Origin: Burkholderia savannae
Lineage (GTDB): Bacteria; Pseudomonadota; Gammaproteobacteria; Burkholderiales; Burkholderiaceae
DNA length: 64,000 bases
NCBI RefSeq assembly: GCF_001524445.2
Contig: NZ_CP013418.1
Span: forward strand, 1,054,001 to 1,118,000
Direction of reading: 5' to 3'
Part shown: in pieces, positions 7,935 to 16,714 of the stretch
How the letters are laid out: every line of letters begins with the position of its first letter
Numbering within the stretch: position 1 is the first letter of the stretch
Position numbers and translations under genes: made by a program
The notes under the pieces: generated by a model
The model's input: the letters and a program-made list of their open reading frames with translations, nothing else
The model's database searches: none
Told to the model about the DNA's origin: nothing

Positions 7935-9275
7935 CGCGGTCCTCCACTGTAGAAAGTGCGGTTGCGCGGCTTCTGCCGATTCAATCGAATGCGGCGCCGA
8001 TCGGCGCCGACGTTCAGCGAGACGCAACGGTCGGTTCGCATCCGACGGCGCTGCGGTTGCGTTCTCTTGCGATGCTTCGTCGCTCCTCGTCGATCTTCGT
8101 CGCCGTTCGTCGCCCTTCATCGCCGTTCGTTGCTCCCGGCGGCGCATCGATGCGCTCAATCGCCGGCCGGCGTGCGGAGCCGACGGCGTCGTCGCGCACT
8201 CCGTTGCCGCGACCGCCCGGCCGAATCGACCAAATCGACCGCGTCGGCCGCGTCGATTCGAACGATACGGCGATGCCCGCGCTGCCGGCGCGTGACTGGC
8301 GTGGCCGCGCACGCCGGAAGCCGCCCGACGAACGCCCGGACCGGATGCCCGACGGCCATCGCGCGCCTCGAGGCCCGCAAGGAGCCGGACATCGCGGCTG
8401 ACGGCGAGCGCCGCGCATTACAGGCCGCTCACCAGCCGCTCTTGAAACCGCTCCGAATCGGCGGCGTCGATTCGAATCCCGATCAAGCGGAAAGCACACC
8501 GAGGCCCCGCTCGGCGCCGGCTCGCATGCGCCGGTCCGCATCGCCGCCGCGACGCGAACTGGCGCGTCGCATCGGCGAATTCGAATTCGAATTCGAGAAC
8601 AATCTCATTCGCGAGATCGCCGCACGCCCGCTTCCGTCTCGGCCGGAAGCCGCCTCGCCCCGCGACGGACTGGCGACGGCGCATCGCATCGCATCGCATC
8701 GCATCGCCCCAAAACAGTCGAGCGCCTCGCCGCGGATTTTCAAGAGTGGTCGAAATATCGGCGAGAATCAATGTCGCATGCCGATATGATTTTGGCCGCC
8801 AATAACGCGGGCCGAGGGTCATGCCGATGCTCCGCGACCTGCGCGCCGACGCATATCGGCAAGGAGCGCGACGACGCCAGGTCGACTGCTGGTCTGGTCG
8901 TCCGGTCGTCGACATTCACGCGCCGACCGCGCCCAGCCCAGCCCGGTGAAGGATGCGCATTCCGCCGCAGCCGCGCGTCACGGCCTCGAAAAATCGAAGA
9001 CCCGCGCCATCGGCGCCCGCTTCGTGCCGGCGAGCGTCCATGGCGCCGGCTGCTGGAGCGCGCTCGTCAACGCTTCCCATTCGACGAACCTTACATCGGC
9101 GGGTCCGGCGCGATCGTGTCGATGCGCGCGGCGGCCGTCGCGGACACGGCGCTCGGCTGCCCGCCGACGCGCACGTTATGAGCGGCGCGCAAGAATTCGA
9201 GCGTGCGAATCCGGACGCGCCCCATGGCCGCCGCGCGCCCGCCCGCGCGGCGCTCGGCGCGTGCGCGAACCGCCG
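7935..9275. other. Long intergenic region with short tandem repeats
   Basis: About 1.3 kb in which every open frame is Arg-rich and looks like frame noise. Visible structure: a degenerate TCGTCGCC-type run near 8079-8140, three AATTCG units at 8577-8597, and five exact GCATC units at 8681-8705. No RNA gene or recognisable protein fragment was found. Confidence 0.5.
8681..8705 (+). repeat. Pentanucleotide repeat (GCATC)5
   Basis: Five exact GCATC units in non-coding sequence; likely a variable-number tract. Confidence 0.85.
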
Positions 9276-11000
9276 CTATCGGCAACTGAAGCTCGCCGCC
9301 GAATTCACGTCGCCCCCGTCGTAGCGCGCGACGCGCGGATAAGGGCACAGCGGCCGCGTGCGCCCCGCGCCCCACGACGCCGGCACGTCCGGATTCGGCG
9401 CCGCGTTCGACGCGTCGCGCGCGGTCGCGACGATCGCGTCGGGCGCGCGGCCCGCCTCGACCCACGCAACGAGCGGCGTCAGCATGTCGAACTGGTCGGC
9501 GGCCGGCCCGCCCGAGCAATGGTTCATCCCCGCGACGCGAAAAAAACGCGCGAAGTCGCTCGCGTCGCCGCCGTTCGCCTGCATCACGCGCGCGTACCAG
9601 TCGGTCGTGTCGTTCGAAGAGAACACCGGGTCGCTCGTGCCGTGATAGACGATCAGCTTGCCGCCGCGCCGCTTCAGCGCGGACAGGTTCGCCTCGTCGG
9701 GCGGCGTCATGAACGACCACGCGGATTCCACGTACACGCCGCTCGTCGCGAAGATCGCCGGCGCGTCGCGGTCCATGTCGAAGCCGAGCGCGTACGCCTC
9801 GAGGTTCGCGAGCACCGACGCGGGCCGCGGCGGCGTCGTGAACGTGAACGCCGCCGCGCCCGGATCGAGCGTCACCGAATTGCCCTGCTTCCATTCGGCC
9901 CAGTTGCCGCCGCTCACGCCCGCGTCGAAAGGAAAGCTCGCGTACAGCGCGTCGCCCGCGCCGTTGCGCGCGCCGGCGAACACGTTCGCGAGCGCGCGCT
10001 TCTGCGCGGCGCTCAGGCATTGGCCGGTGCGCGCGCCGTTCGCGCAGGCCGGCACGTCGGCGTTCAGATCGAAGTGCGCCTGGCAGGCGGCGACGTCCTC
10101 GACGAGCCCGTCGGCAACGCCGTCGAGCGCGTCGCACTTCGCGAGAATGCGGCTCGCGACGAACCGCCGCTCGGCGTCGGTGAAGCCGCTGCGGAGGTCC
10201 GGCTGGCCCGACGCGGTCGTCGCGGTCGCGATCCGCGCGAACTGCTGCGCGCCGAACATCTCGCCGATCGCCGCCTTCGGCAGATGGAAGCCCGGATCGC
10301 CCGCGATGACGCCGTCGTATTCGCCCGCGTTGCGCGCCGCCGCGACCATCGCATGACGGCCGCCGTTCGAGCAGCCGCCGAAGTAGCTGCGCTCCGGCGC
10401 CTTGCCGTACGCGATCCGGATCACCTGCTTCGCCATCGGCGTCAGCGCATCGACCGCGCGATAGCCGTAATCGAGCCGCACGCCGGGATCGACGCCGAAG
10501 CGCGGATTCTGCTTCGCGCCGTGCCCCGCGTCGGAGCTGATCACCGCGAAGCCCATCCTGAGCGCGTTGTCGAGCGGCCCGCCGCCGCCGATGTCGCCCG
10601 TCGCGGTCACGACGTTGCCGTCGAGCCCGCCGTTCGCCTGATAGAAGAAGCGGCCGTTCCACGCCTTCGGCAGCCGCATCTCGAAGCCGATCGCATACGT
10701 CTGCCCGTCGACCGCGCTCACCCGCTCGTTCATCTTGCCCTCGATCACGCAATGCTCGCCGATCGGCTTGCCGGCGATGCGGAGCGCGCCCGCCGCCGCG
10801 GTCGCGACCGACGTGAACGCGGTGTTCGGAAAGCGCAGCTTCGCGGCGAGCGTGCCGCAGGTTTCGGTCATCGCGGCAGGCGTCGCGGCGGCGAGGCGCG
10901 GCAGCGCGGAATCGACGACGACGCCGCAGCCCTGCAGCGCGGCGCATGCGAGCGGCGCGGCGAGCAGGCGAACGCGACGCGCGATGTGCTTGGATTTCAT
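9276..11000 (-). CDS. Tannase/feruloyl esterase family lipoprotein
   Basis: 574 residues from the ATG at 11000, which has GGAG eight bases upstream; an ATG at 11012 is possible. The N-terminus is a lipoprotein signal (LACAALQGCG, lipobox LQGC), so it is probably membrane-anchored. The family hallmarks are present: CSNGGR, where the Ser is the nucleophile and the preceding Cys forms the conserved disulfide pair, the Asp of TSDPVF, and GMNHC with the catalytic His and partner Cys. Such enzymes release ferulic or gallic acid from plant esters. Its place downstream of fcs and ech suggests that it supplies ferulate to the pathway. Substrate specificity cannot be read from sequence. Confidence 0.88.
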   Translation of the reverse strand: MKSKHIARRVRLLAAPLACAALQGCGVVVDSALPRLAAATPAAMTETCGTLAAKLRFPNTAFTSVATAAAGALRIAGKPIGEHCVIEGKMNERVSAVDGQTYAIGFEMRLPKAWNGRFFYQANGGLDGNVVTATGDIGGGGPLDNALRMGFAVISSDAGHGAKQNPRFGVDPGVRLDYGYRAVDALTPMAKQVIRIAYGKAPERSYFGGCSNGGRHAMVAAARNAGEYDGVIAGDPGFHLPKAAIGEMFGAQQFARIATATTASGQPDLRSGFTDAERRFVASRILAKCDALDGVADGLVEDVAACQAHFDLNADVPACANGARTGQCLSAAQKRALANVFAGARNGAGDALYASFPFDAGVSGGNWAEWKQGNSVTLDPGAAAFTFTTPPRPASVLANLEAYALGFDMDRDAPAIFATSGVYVESAWSFMTPPDEANLSALKRRGGKLIVYHGTSDPVFSSNDTTDWYARVMQANGGDASDFARFFRVAGMNHCSGGPAADQFDMLTPLVAWVEAGRAPDAIVATARDASNAAPNPDVPASWGAGRTRPLCPYPRVARYDGGDVNSAASFSCR

Positions 11001-11050
11001 CTTCGGCTCCATGCGAAAAATTCGGATGACAGACGAATGGCGCGGGCTCG

Positions 11051-11341
11051 GAACAGCTGGCGAATGCCTGCCATTGCGCCGAGCCGGCCGATGCCGGGCG
11101 CGTGCTTCGTGCCGCCACCGCCGCCGCCGCTCACCGAGTAGCGCGCGTGCGCGCCGTTCCATAGATGCGCGGTCCGCGCGTAGACGGCCGTGCGCTTCGA
11201 CAGCGAGCAGGTCGCGCGCGGCATCGCCAACGTGGCTCGCGGGTGGTGCCGCGCATCGACGATCCGGTAGCCCTCGCCGTCGAGTGCGCGCAACGGCGCG
11301 GCCCGGTACGCGGCGCCGACGAAGAACGGATCGGTGCGCAT
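11051..11341 (-). pseudogene. C-terminal remnant of a Gram-negative porin
   Basis: The reverse frame carries DPFFVGAAYR, then ATCSLSKRTAVYARTAHLWN, ARYSVSGGG and a final GAMAGIRQLF. SLSKRT-VY...H-WNG followed by GIRxxF is the closing strand pattern of Burkholderia OmpC-like porins (compare SLRTDVYLEGMYQHASG at the end of the intact porin at 60392-61546). The start and about three quarters of the gene are missing and the original stop is lost, so it is a fossil. It sits between fcs and the esterase, suggesting that an uptake porin once belonged to the ferulate cluster. Confidence 0.6.
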
Positions 11342-11441
11342 GCCGGGCAGGCGGTCTCGGCGCGCGCCGCATGCGACCCGACTTGCCGATCCGGTTCGAT
11401 TCGATCCGGTTCGGCTCGATTCCACTCGGCGCTTCGGTCCG

Positions 11442-13319
11442 CTACGCGACGATCGCGAGCGGATCGGCCTGCGCCTGCGCGTACAGCGCGTCGATCAGCG
11501 CCGCGCGATGCCGCTGCACGGACGCCTGATTGATCGAGCCTTTGTCGGTGATCTCGCCGAGATCGAGCGACGGCGGCGCATCGAGGAGGCACACGCGCGC
11601 GACGAACGACGCGCTGCCCGTCGCCGCTTCGTTGAGCCGCGCGAGCCATCCGGCGAACTGCGCGCGCACCGCCGGCGACGCGAGCACCTGCGCGGCCGGG
11701 GCGTCGCCCGCGATCCCCGCGAGCCGCCGGCACGCGTCGAGCCGCGGGAACACGAGCAGGCCGATGTCGTCGCGATTCAGTCCCGTGACGACCACGTCCT
11801 GCACGTACGGCGCGCCCGCCGACACCGCCCGCGCGCGCAGCGGCCCGACGCTCACGAACGTGCCCGAGCTCAGCTTGAAGTCCTCGGCGAGGCGCCCGTC
11901 GAACATCAGCCCGAGCTCGGGGCGCGCGGGATCGACGAAGCGCGCGGCGTCGCCGCTCCTGTAGTAGCCGTCGCCGTCGAACACGCCGCCCGGATCGGCC
12001 GGCGCGCGCCAGTAGCCGCGCATCACGTTCGGCCCCTTGAAGCGCAGCTCGAGCTTGTCGCCGCAGCGCGCGAGCTTCACGTCGCAGCCGGGCGCGGGCA
12101 GCCCGATGTAGCCCGCGCCCGTGACGGGCCCCGTCGTGAACAGGCACGACGGCGATGTCTCCGTCATCCCGAGCCCGGCGAGAATTCGAATCCGCTCGCC
12201 GCAATGCGCCTGCGTCACGCGGTCGAGCCGCTCCCACGCGGCTTGCGACAGCCCCGCGCCGCCGAAGAAATACAGCTTCACGCGCGCGAAGAACGACGCG
12301 CGCAGCGCGGCGTCGCGCTCGAGCGCGGCCGTCAGCTCCTCCCAGCCCTTCGGCACGTTGAAATGGATCGTCGGCGAGATCTCGCGCAGGTTGCGCACCG
12401 TCTCGCCGAAGCGCTCGGGCGTCGGCCGGCCGTCGTCGATGTACAGCGTGCCGCCGTTGTAGAGCGCGATGCCGACGTTGTGGCTGCCGCCGAACGTGTG
12501 ATTCCACGGCAGCCAGTCGACGAGCACGGGCGGCGTGCGCGCGAGCTCCGGCATCGTCTGGCGCAACATCTGCTGGTTGCTGCACATCATCCGGTGCGTC
12601 GTCGGCACCGCCTTCGGCTGCTTCGTCGAGCCCGACGTGAACAGGATCTTCGCGAGCGTATCGGCGGTGACGCGCGCGTGCGCGGCGTCGATCGTGCGCG
12701 GCCGCGTGTCGAGCAAGCGCTCGAACGGCGCCGGGCGGCCTCGCGGCGGCGGCGCGCCGCGCGCGACGATCACCGCGGCGTCGGCCGGCGCGGCCGCGGC
12801 GAGCGCGGCGGCGAACGCGTCGCCGTCGGCGGCGAACACCGCGCCCGGCTTCAGCACGCCGAGCGTGTACTGGAGCTTGCCGAAATCGGTCGACACGAGC
12901 GAATACGCGGGCGACACCGGCGCGTACGGAATCCCCGCGAGCATCGCCGCGAAGCCGAGCTGCAGATGCGCGAGATCGTTGCCGGACAGGATCGCGAGCG
13001 GCCGCTCGGCGGACAGGTCGAGCGCGAGCAGCCCTTCGCCGAGCGCGCGGGCGCGCTCGAGCATCTGCGCGTACGTGATCTCGATCCAGCGGCCGTCGGC
13101 GCCGCGCTGCGCGGCGAGCACGCGCGCCGGATGATCGCGCGCGCCCGCGGCGAGGCAGTCGGTCAGGCGCTCGGGGTACGCGCCGAGCGGCTCGGCGGCG
13201 CGCATGCGCCAGCCGTCGCCGTCGGGCTCGACGTGCGCGGCGCCGCGCGCGACGTCCGCGCTCCGATAGCGCGGCGCATCGGAGAAAAGACGGGACACGG
13301 CGAAGCCCTCCGCGCTCAT
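11442..13319 (-). CDS. fcs: Feruloyl-CoA synthetase (AMP-dependent acyl-CoA ligase)
   Basis: 625 residues, start at 13319, overlapping the stop of the deleted vdh by four bases (ATGA). The ANL-family motifs are complete: ILFTSGSTKQPKAVP (P-loop-like A3), GLGMTETSP (A5), YYRSGDAARF (A7), FDGRLAEDFKLSSGTFV (A8 hinge) and a C-terminal DKGSINQ, where the catalytic Lys is expected. Residues WLPWNHTFGG are typical of the feruloyl-CoA synthetase branch. The reaction is ferulate + CoA + ATP to feruloyl-CoA. It lies in one operon with ech, whose product uses feruloyl-CoA. Alternative aromatic acids such as coumarate and caffeate are probably also substrates. Confidence 0.88.
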   Translation of the reverse strand: MSAEGFAVSRLFSDAPRYRSADVARGAAHVEPDGDGWRMRAAEPLGAYPERLTDCLAAGARDHPARVLAAQRGADGRWIEITYAQMLERARALGEGLLALDLSAERPLAILSGNDLAHLQLGFAAMLAGIPYAPVSPAYSLVSTDFGKLQYTLGVLKPGAVFAADGDAFAAALAAAAPADAAVIVARGAPPPRGRPAPFERLLDTRPRTIDAAHARVTADTLAKILFTSGSTKQPKAVPTTHRMMCSNQQMLRQTMPELARTPPVLVDWLPWNHTFGGSHNVGIALYNGGTLYIDDGRPTPERFGETVRNLREISPTIHFNVPKGWEELTAALERDAALRASFFARVKLYFFGGAGLSQAAWERLDRVTQAHCGERIRILAGLGMTETSPSCLFTTGPVTGAGYIGLPAPGCDVKLARCGDKLELRFKGPNVMRGYWRAPADPGGVFDGDGYYRSGDAARFVDPARPELGLMFDGRLAEDFKLSSGTFVSVGPLRARAVSAGAPYVQDVVVTGLNRDDIGLLVFPRLDACRRLAGIAGDAPAAQVLASPAVRAQFAGWLARLNEAATGSASFVARVCLLDAPPSLDLGEITDKGSINQASVQRHRAALIDALYAQAQADPLAIVA

Positions 13320-13639
13320 ATCGGAAACGCGCGCGGCGCGGTCTGCGCGGTGATCCGGCGCAACCCGATGAATTCCGCGATCGACGCCGCGCCGTCGAAG
13401 CGCCCGTAGCCGCTCGGCTTCACGCCGCCGAACGGCATCTGCGCTTCGTCGTGAACGGTCGGCCCGTTCACGTGGCAGATTCCCGATTCGATCCGCCGCG
13501 CGACGGCGAGCGCGCGTGCGACGCCCGCGGCCGGCGCGCGCGACGCGAGCGTGCCCGTCACCGAATCGTGCCGCTCGAACGTCGCGCCGTCTTCGGCCGC
13601 GCGCCATGCGCCGCCGATCAACATCCGTCTGTCGGTCAT
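13316..13639 (-). pseudogene. vdh: Vanillin dehydrogenase with large in-frame internal deletion
   Basis: Only 107 residues, whereas vanillin dehydrogenases have about 480. Residues 1-38 match an aldehyde dehydrogenase N-terminus (MLIGGAWRAA...FERHDSVTG), and from about residue 42 the sequence continues directly as a C-terminus: RIESGICHVNGPTVHDEAQM then PFGGVKPSGYGRFDG. The NAD-binding region and the catalytic Glu and Cys are gone. The join stays in frame, start and ribosome binding site remain, and the stop still overlaps fcs by four bases, so the deletion does not disturb the downstream gene. The product cannot oxidise vanillin. See the matching finding. Confidence 0.88.
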
Positions 13640-13694
13640 CGTTGTCTCCAGTCCGTCTCGTTTCGGCGCCGCGTGTCGCGTTGGCGCGTTGGCG

Positions 13695-13726
13695 TGCTGT
13701 CACGCTGTCACGCTGTCACGCTGTCG
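13695..13726 (+). repeat. Octanucleotide repeat (GCTGTCAC)
   Basis: Three exact and one degenerate GCTGTCAC unit between ech and vdh, within the operon. An expandable tract here could alter coupling of the genes. Confidence 0.8.
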
Positions 13727-13754
13727 CAAGCGCGGCGCCCCGTGAGGCTTCGGC

Positions 13755-14582
13755 TCAACGTTTGTACGCCTGCAGCCCCGGCTTGATCGACTTGTCGTCG
13801 AGGAATTGCTTGAGCCCCTGCTCGCGCCCGCGCTCGGGATCGCGCAGTTGCGCCTGATCGAGCTTCGCGTACAGGTAGTCCTCGTTCTGCTCCCACGTGA
13901 GCTCGCGGCAGCGCTTGAAGCCGTGCTTCGCGTTGCGCAGCACGACCGGATTCTTGTCGAGCAGCTTCGCGGCGAGCGCGCGCACCTCGTCGCGCAGTTG
14001 CGCGCGCGGCACGCTCTGGTTGACGAGGCCCATCTGCGCGGCCTGCGGGCCGGTGAAGGTCTCGCCCGTCATGATGTAGTACAGCGCCCGACGATGACCG
14101 ACCGTGTCCGCCATCGCCTTGCTGACGAGGTTGCCGGGCGGAATGCCCCAGTTGATCTCCGACAGGCCGAACACCGCCTCGTCGGCGGCGATCGCGAGAT
14201 CGCACGCGACGAGCGGCGAGAACCCGCCGCCGAAGCACCAGCCGTTGACCATCGCGATTGTCGGCTTCGCGTACATGCGCAGCAGTTGCCACTGCCAGCG
14301 GCTCGCGTCGCGGCGGATCTTCTCCTGCAGGATTTCGGGGCCGGCGTCGACTTCGCGGAAGTACTCCTTCAGGTCCATGCCGGCCGTCCACGCGTCGCCC
14401 TCGCCCGTCAGCACGAGCACCCGCGCCTCGGCGTCCAGCTCGAGCGTCTCCAGCACGTCGATCATCTCCGCGTTCAGCGCGGGATTCATCGCGTTGCGCT
14501 TGTCGGGACGATTCAGCGCGACCCACGCGATCCCCCCCTCGACGACCACCTTGACGGTTTTCCAGCGACCTTCATAACTCAT
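13755..14582 (-). CDS. ech: Feruloyl-CoA hydratase/lyase (enoyl-CoA hydratase family)
   Basis: 275 residues with GGAGAAAG before the ATG. Crotonase-fold protein: oxyanion-hole segments around TAGMDLKEYFREVD (residues 66-80) and VNGWCFGGGFSPLVACDLA (about 114-132), then the catalytic SEINWGIPPG with Glu near 143. DLKEYFREVD and EINWGIPPGN are specific to hydroxycinnamoyl-CoA hydratase-lyases. The enzyme adds water to feruloyl-CoA and cleaves it to vanillin and acetyl-CoA. It is the first gene of the cluster, behind a perfect palindrome that may be its operator. Length matches known Ech/HchA enzymes. Confidence 0.92.
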   Translation of the reverse strand: MSYEGRWKTVKVVVEGGIAWVALNRPDKRNAMNPALNAEMIDVLETLELDAEARVLVLTGEGDAWTAGMDLKEYFREVDAGPEILQEKIRRDASRWQWQLLRMYAKPTIAMVNGWCFGGGFSPLVACDLAIAADEAVFGLSEINWGIPPGNLVSKAMADTVGHRRALYYIMTGETFTGPQAAQMGLVNQSVPRAQLRDEVRALAAKLLDKNPVVLRNAKHGFKRCRELTWEQNEDYLYAKLDQAQLRDPERGREQGLKQFLDDKSIKPGLQAYKR

Positions 14583-14635
14583 CGATCTTTCTCCAATGAC
14601 ATCGTCGCGATACGCGGCTCGACGCTCATTTAATA

Positions 14636-14648
14636 TCAGGTTACCTGA
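14636..14648. promoter_or_regulatory. Palindromic site upstream of ech
   Basis: TCAGGT-T-ACCTGA, a perfect 6-bp inverted repeat 54 bases upstream of the ech start. MarR-type regulators control many hydroxycinnamate clusters and bind such sites; no regulator gene adjoins the cluster, so the binder is unknown. Confidence 0.5.
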
Positions 14649-15419
14649 CATGTAAAGCTGTATCGACGGAGGCTCGGACAAACACTCGATCGGACGAAGA
14701 ACGATGGCGGGAGACCGGCGGGGACATTCGGAGACGCGCAAGTCGACATGCTGCGTGCGAGGCGCGCGAGGCGACGCGAGCCCGAGCGAAAAGCCAAGCG
14801 AGAGGCCGATTGAGAAGCCGGCCCGCGAGTCGATGCGACCGCGCTCCTTGTTGACTATCCGTCCTGCCGAGCACGGCTTGATCGCCGCGCGACCGACCTG
14901 CCGAAGGAACGGCGAAACGGACATTGGCGAACATCGCGGCCGCATCAATCAACGCGCCTTTCCGACGAATCGCCGACCCGAGCGCTACGCCGCGACCGAC
15001 ATCGGTGCATCGCAAGAACAGCAGCTTGCGCTCCGAAGCCGCCCCATCATGAACGTCGCGACAAGGAGCCGCTCGGATCGCGCGACCGCGCTCGCGCGGC
15101 GGAACACTTCACGACGAATCGAAGCGGCGGGAGCAAGTTGCCCGGCTGGACACGCGAGTCGAATTACGCGCTCCCTGCCGGCTTCATGAATACCGGAACA
15201 AGGTGAAAGACGAAAGATGGACGGTGGATCGGACGGCGGCCCGAATTCCGGCCCATGCCGCCATTCCGCCCGACGTCGCCAACGCAAAGACAATCGCGTC
15301 GCCGCTGCGGAACGCATGGCCAGGTCGCATCGTCTCGCTTTCCCGCTTTCCCGCTTTCCCGCTTTCCCGCTGCGAGACAGTTCACAAGAATTCATTTAGC
15401 CGCTACAATTGCGCCCCTT
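14649..15419. other. Intergenic region upstream of ech and before tRNA-Leu
   Basis: About 770 bases with only Arg-rich overlapping open frames. The only clear structure is an octanucleotide tract near 15337-15370. The tRNA promoter presumably lies in the AT-richer last 40 bases (ATTCATTTAGCCGCTACAAT). Confidence 0.5.
15337..15370 (+). repeat. Octanucleotide repeat (GCTTTCCC)4
   Basis: Four exact GCTTTCCC units about 50 bases upstream of the tRNA-like sequence. Confidence 0.85.
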
Positions 15420-15485
15420 GCCCAGGTGGCGGAATTGGTAGACGCACTATCTTGAGGGGTTGCGCCGAGAGGCGTGCGGGTTCTT
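15420..15485 (+). pseudogene. Truncated tRNA-Leu-like sequence
   Basis: Starts like a functional tRNA-Leu (GCCCAGGTGGCGGAATTGG, D-arm GGTAGACGC) and has a GAG anticodon context, but the anticodon stem does not pair well (CTATC against GTTGC). The T-arm stops after GCGGGTTC; the acceptor 3' half and CCA are absent. It lies 101 bases before an intact tRNA-Leu. It is either a decayed duplicate or a tRNA cut by an integration event. Confidence 0.7.
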
Positions 15486-15586
15486 ATCTCAACATGCCCT
15501 TGGTGCACAATACAATGCCGTGCCTAAGTCCTGGCTGGCAAGGCTGTCGCGATACGGGACCTAGTGCATCCCGGTTGCATTGAAAT

Positions 15587-15671
15587 GCCGACGTGGTGAA
15601 ATTGGTAGACACGCTATCTTGAGGGGGTAGTGGCGAAAGCTGTGCGAGTTCGAGTCTCGCCGTCGGCACCA
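15587..15671 (+). tRNA. tRNA-Leu (GAG anticodon)
   Basis: 85 bases. Acceptor stem GCCGACG pairs with CGTCGGC, followed by encoded ACCA. D-arm TGGTGAAATTGGTAGACACG, anticodon stem CTATC/GGTAG with loop TTGAGGG (anticodon GAG), a class II long variable arm (TGGCGAAAGCTGT), and T-arm GCGAG-TTCGAGT-CTCGC. All stems pair. Confidence 0.96.
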
Positions 15672-16318
15672 AAGTATTTGCACGCTCATGCGCTTTGAAC
15701 ATGAGCGACACTCGGGGAAGCTAGCGCTAACGCGAGACGGAAGGTTATGGTCGGAGTTGCTCTTCGAACAAAGCGAAGATGCCCTGAGAGCCGGCAGTGC
15801 TACGGACCATTATTTTCAACGCAGTGGTCTGAGGTGACAGGTTCTCACCCGCACATAAGCCGGCATGGACATCCCCCCCGGAATCGATAGCCTATACACA
15901 TCGTCATGGTGTGTGAGCTTGTGTTTCTGAAAGACGAGTAACAGAGCGCACCCGAACCTGACTCTGAGCGCAGGGCAACACGCGCCAATCGGTCGATGAC
16001 CGCTTCCTCGGGTTGGACATTCCATTTTTTCAAATTGGCAAGCGCGCAGAGCCGGCGCGTCAGACATCGAGCGCGTGGAACTCTGGTACTGCCCGAAGGA
16101 CGGCTTTCCACCCCCGTGTGGCGTGGACAGCAGAGTTGTGCTCGAGGAACTGGCACGCTCCGTCCTTCGCGGCGACTTCAAATCATCGCCAGACTTTCCG
16201 ACCTTCGCAAAAACTCAGCCCTTGGGCTCGCGAGATGATGGCAGCCTGCATGGCTACTGGTTTCGCAGCGATTCGCTAGCCCAACCCGCCCCAACGCGCC
16301 GAGGCGAGGTTCTGGATG
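15672..16318. other. tRNA-downstream region, possible gene interrupted by IS3
   Basis: An 8-bp hairpin (CGCTCATG/CATGAGCG, about 15682-15707) follows the tRNA but lacks a T-run. From 16000 to the IS edge one forward frame is open and reads plausibly as protein (a GTG at 16075 begins VELWYCPKDGFPPPCGVDSR), and it runs straight into the IS3 element. I recognise no family. It may be the end of a small island inserted next to the tRNA and later broken by the IS. Confidence 0.35.
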
Positions 16319-16405
16319 AGAGGTGGCCGCGCAAATTCGGACAGTCGGGTAAGTGGAATGCCCGGGGCCTGAGCCAGCGATAATGCAGGCAAAGGAACCG
16401 GAAAG

Positions 16406-16714
16406 ATGACGAAGAGAACCCGACGGACGCACTCAGCGGCGTTCAAAGCGAAAGTGGCCCTGGCGGCGGTCAAGGGCGAGCGCACGCTGGCCGAACTGGC
16501 GCAGCAGTTCGATGTGCACCCGAACCAGATCACGGAGTGGAAGCGGCAACTGCAGGAGCGTGCGGCGGATGTGTTCGGCGCGGCCGCTCCACCGTCGAAC
16601 GAGCCGCCGGTGGACGTGAAAACGCTGCACGCGAAAATCGGACAGTTGACGCTGGAGAACGATTTTTTGTCAGGAGCGCTCGGCAAAGCCGGACTGCTGA
16701 GCGCAAAGCGATGA
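16406..16714 (+). CDS. IS3-family transposase OrfA (helix-turn-helix protein)
   Basis: 102 residues. HTH_Tnp_1-type N-terminus ([20 protein letters not shown], then [20 protein letters not shown]) binds the IS ends, followed by a leucine-zipper-like coiled coil ([19 protein letters not shown]) used for multimerisation. Its stop overlaps the orfB start (ATGA at 16711-16714); in IS3 elements a -1 frameshift in the overlap makes the OrfAB transposase. Confidence 0.93.
   Translation: MTKRTRRTHSAAFKAKVALAAVKGERTLAELAQQFDVHPNQITEWKRQLQERAADVFGAAAPPSNEPPVDVKTLHAKIGQLTLENDFLSGALGKAGLLSAKR

Noticed and set aside
7935..9275. Hidden gene in the long gap
   Set aside because: All frames on both strands are short or Arg-rich, without ribosome binding sites or motifs; only simple repeats are visible.
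8946..11141. Very long Arg/Ala-rich open frame on the + strand (731 codons)
   Set aside because: It lies antisense to the tannase-family gene, has an Arg-heavy composition without domains, and follows from the third-position GC bias of the real gene.
15682..15707. Intrinsic terminator after tRNA-Leu
   Set aside because: The hairpin is real (8-bp stem) but there is no T-run after it, so I did not list it as a terminator.
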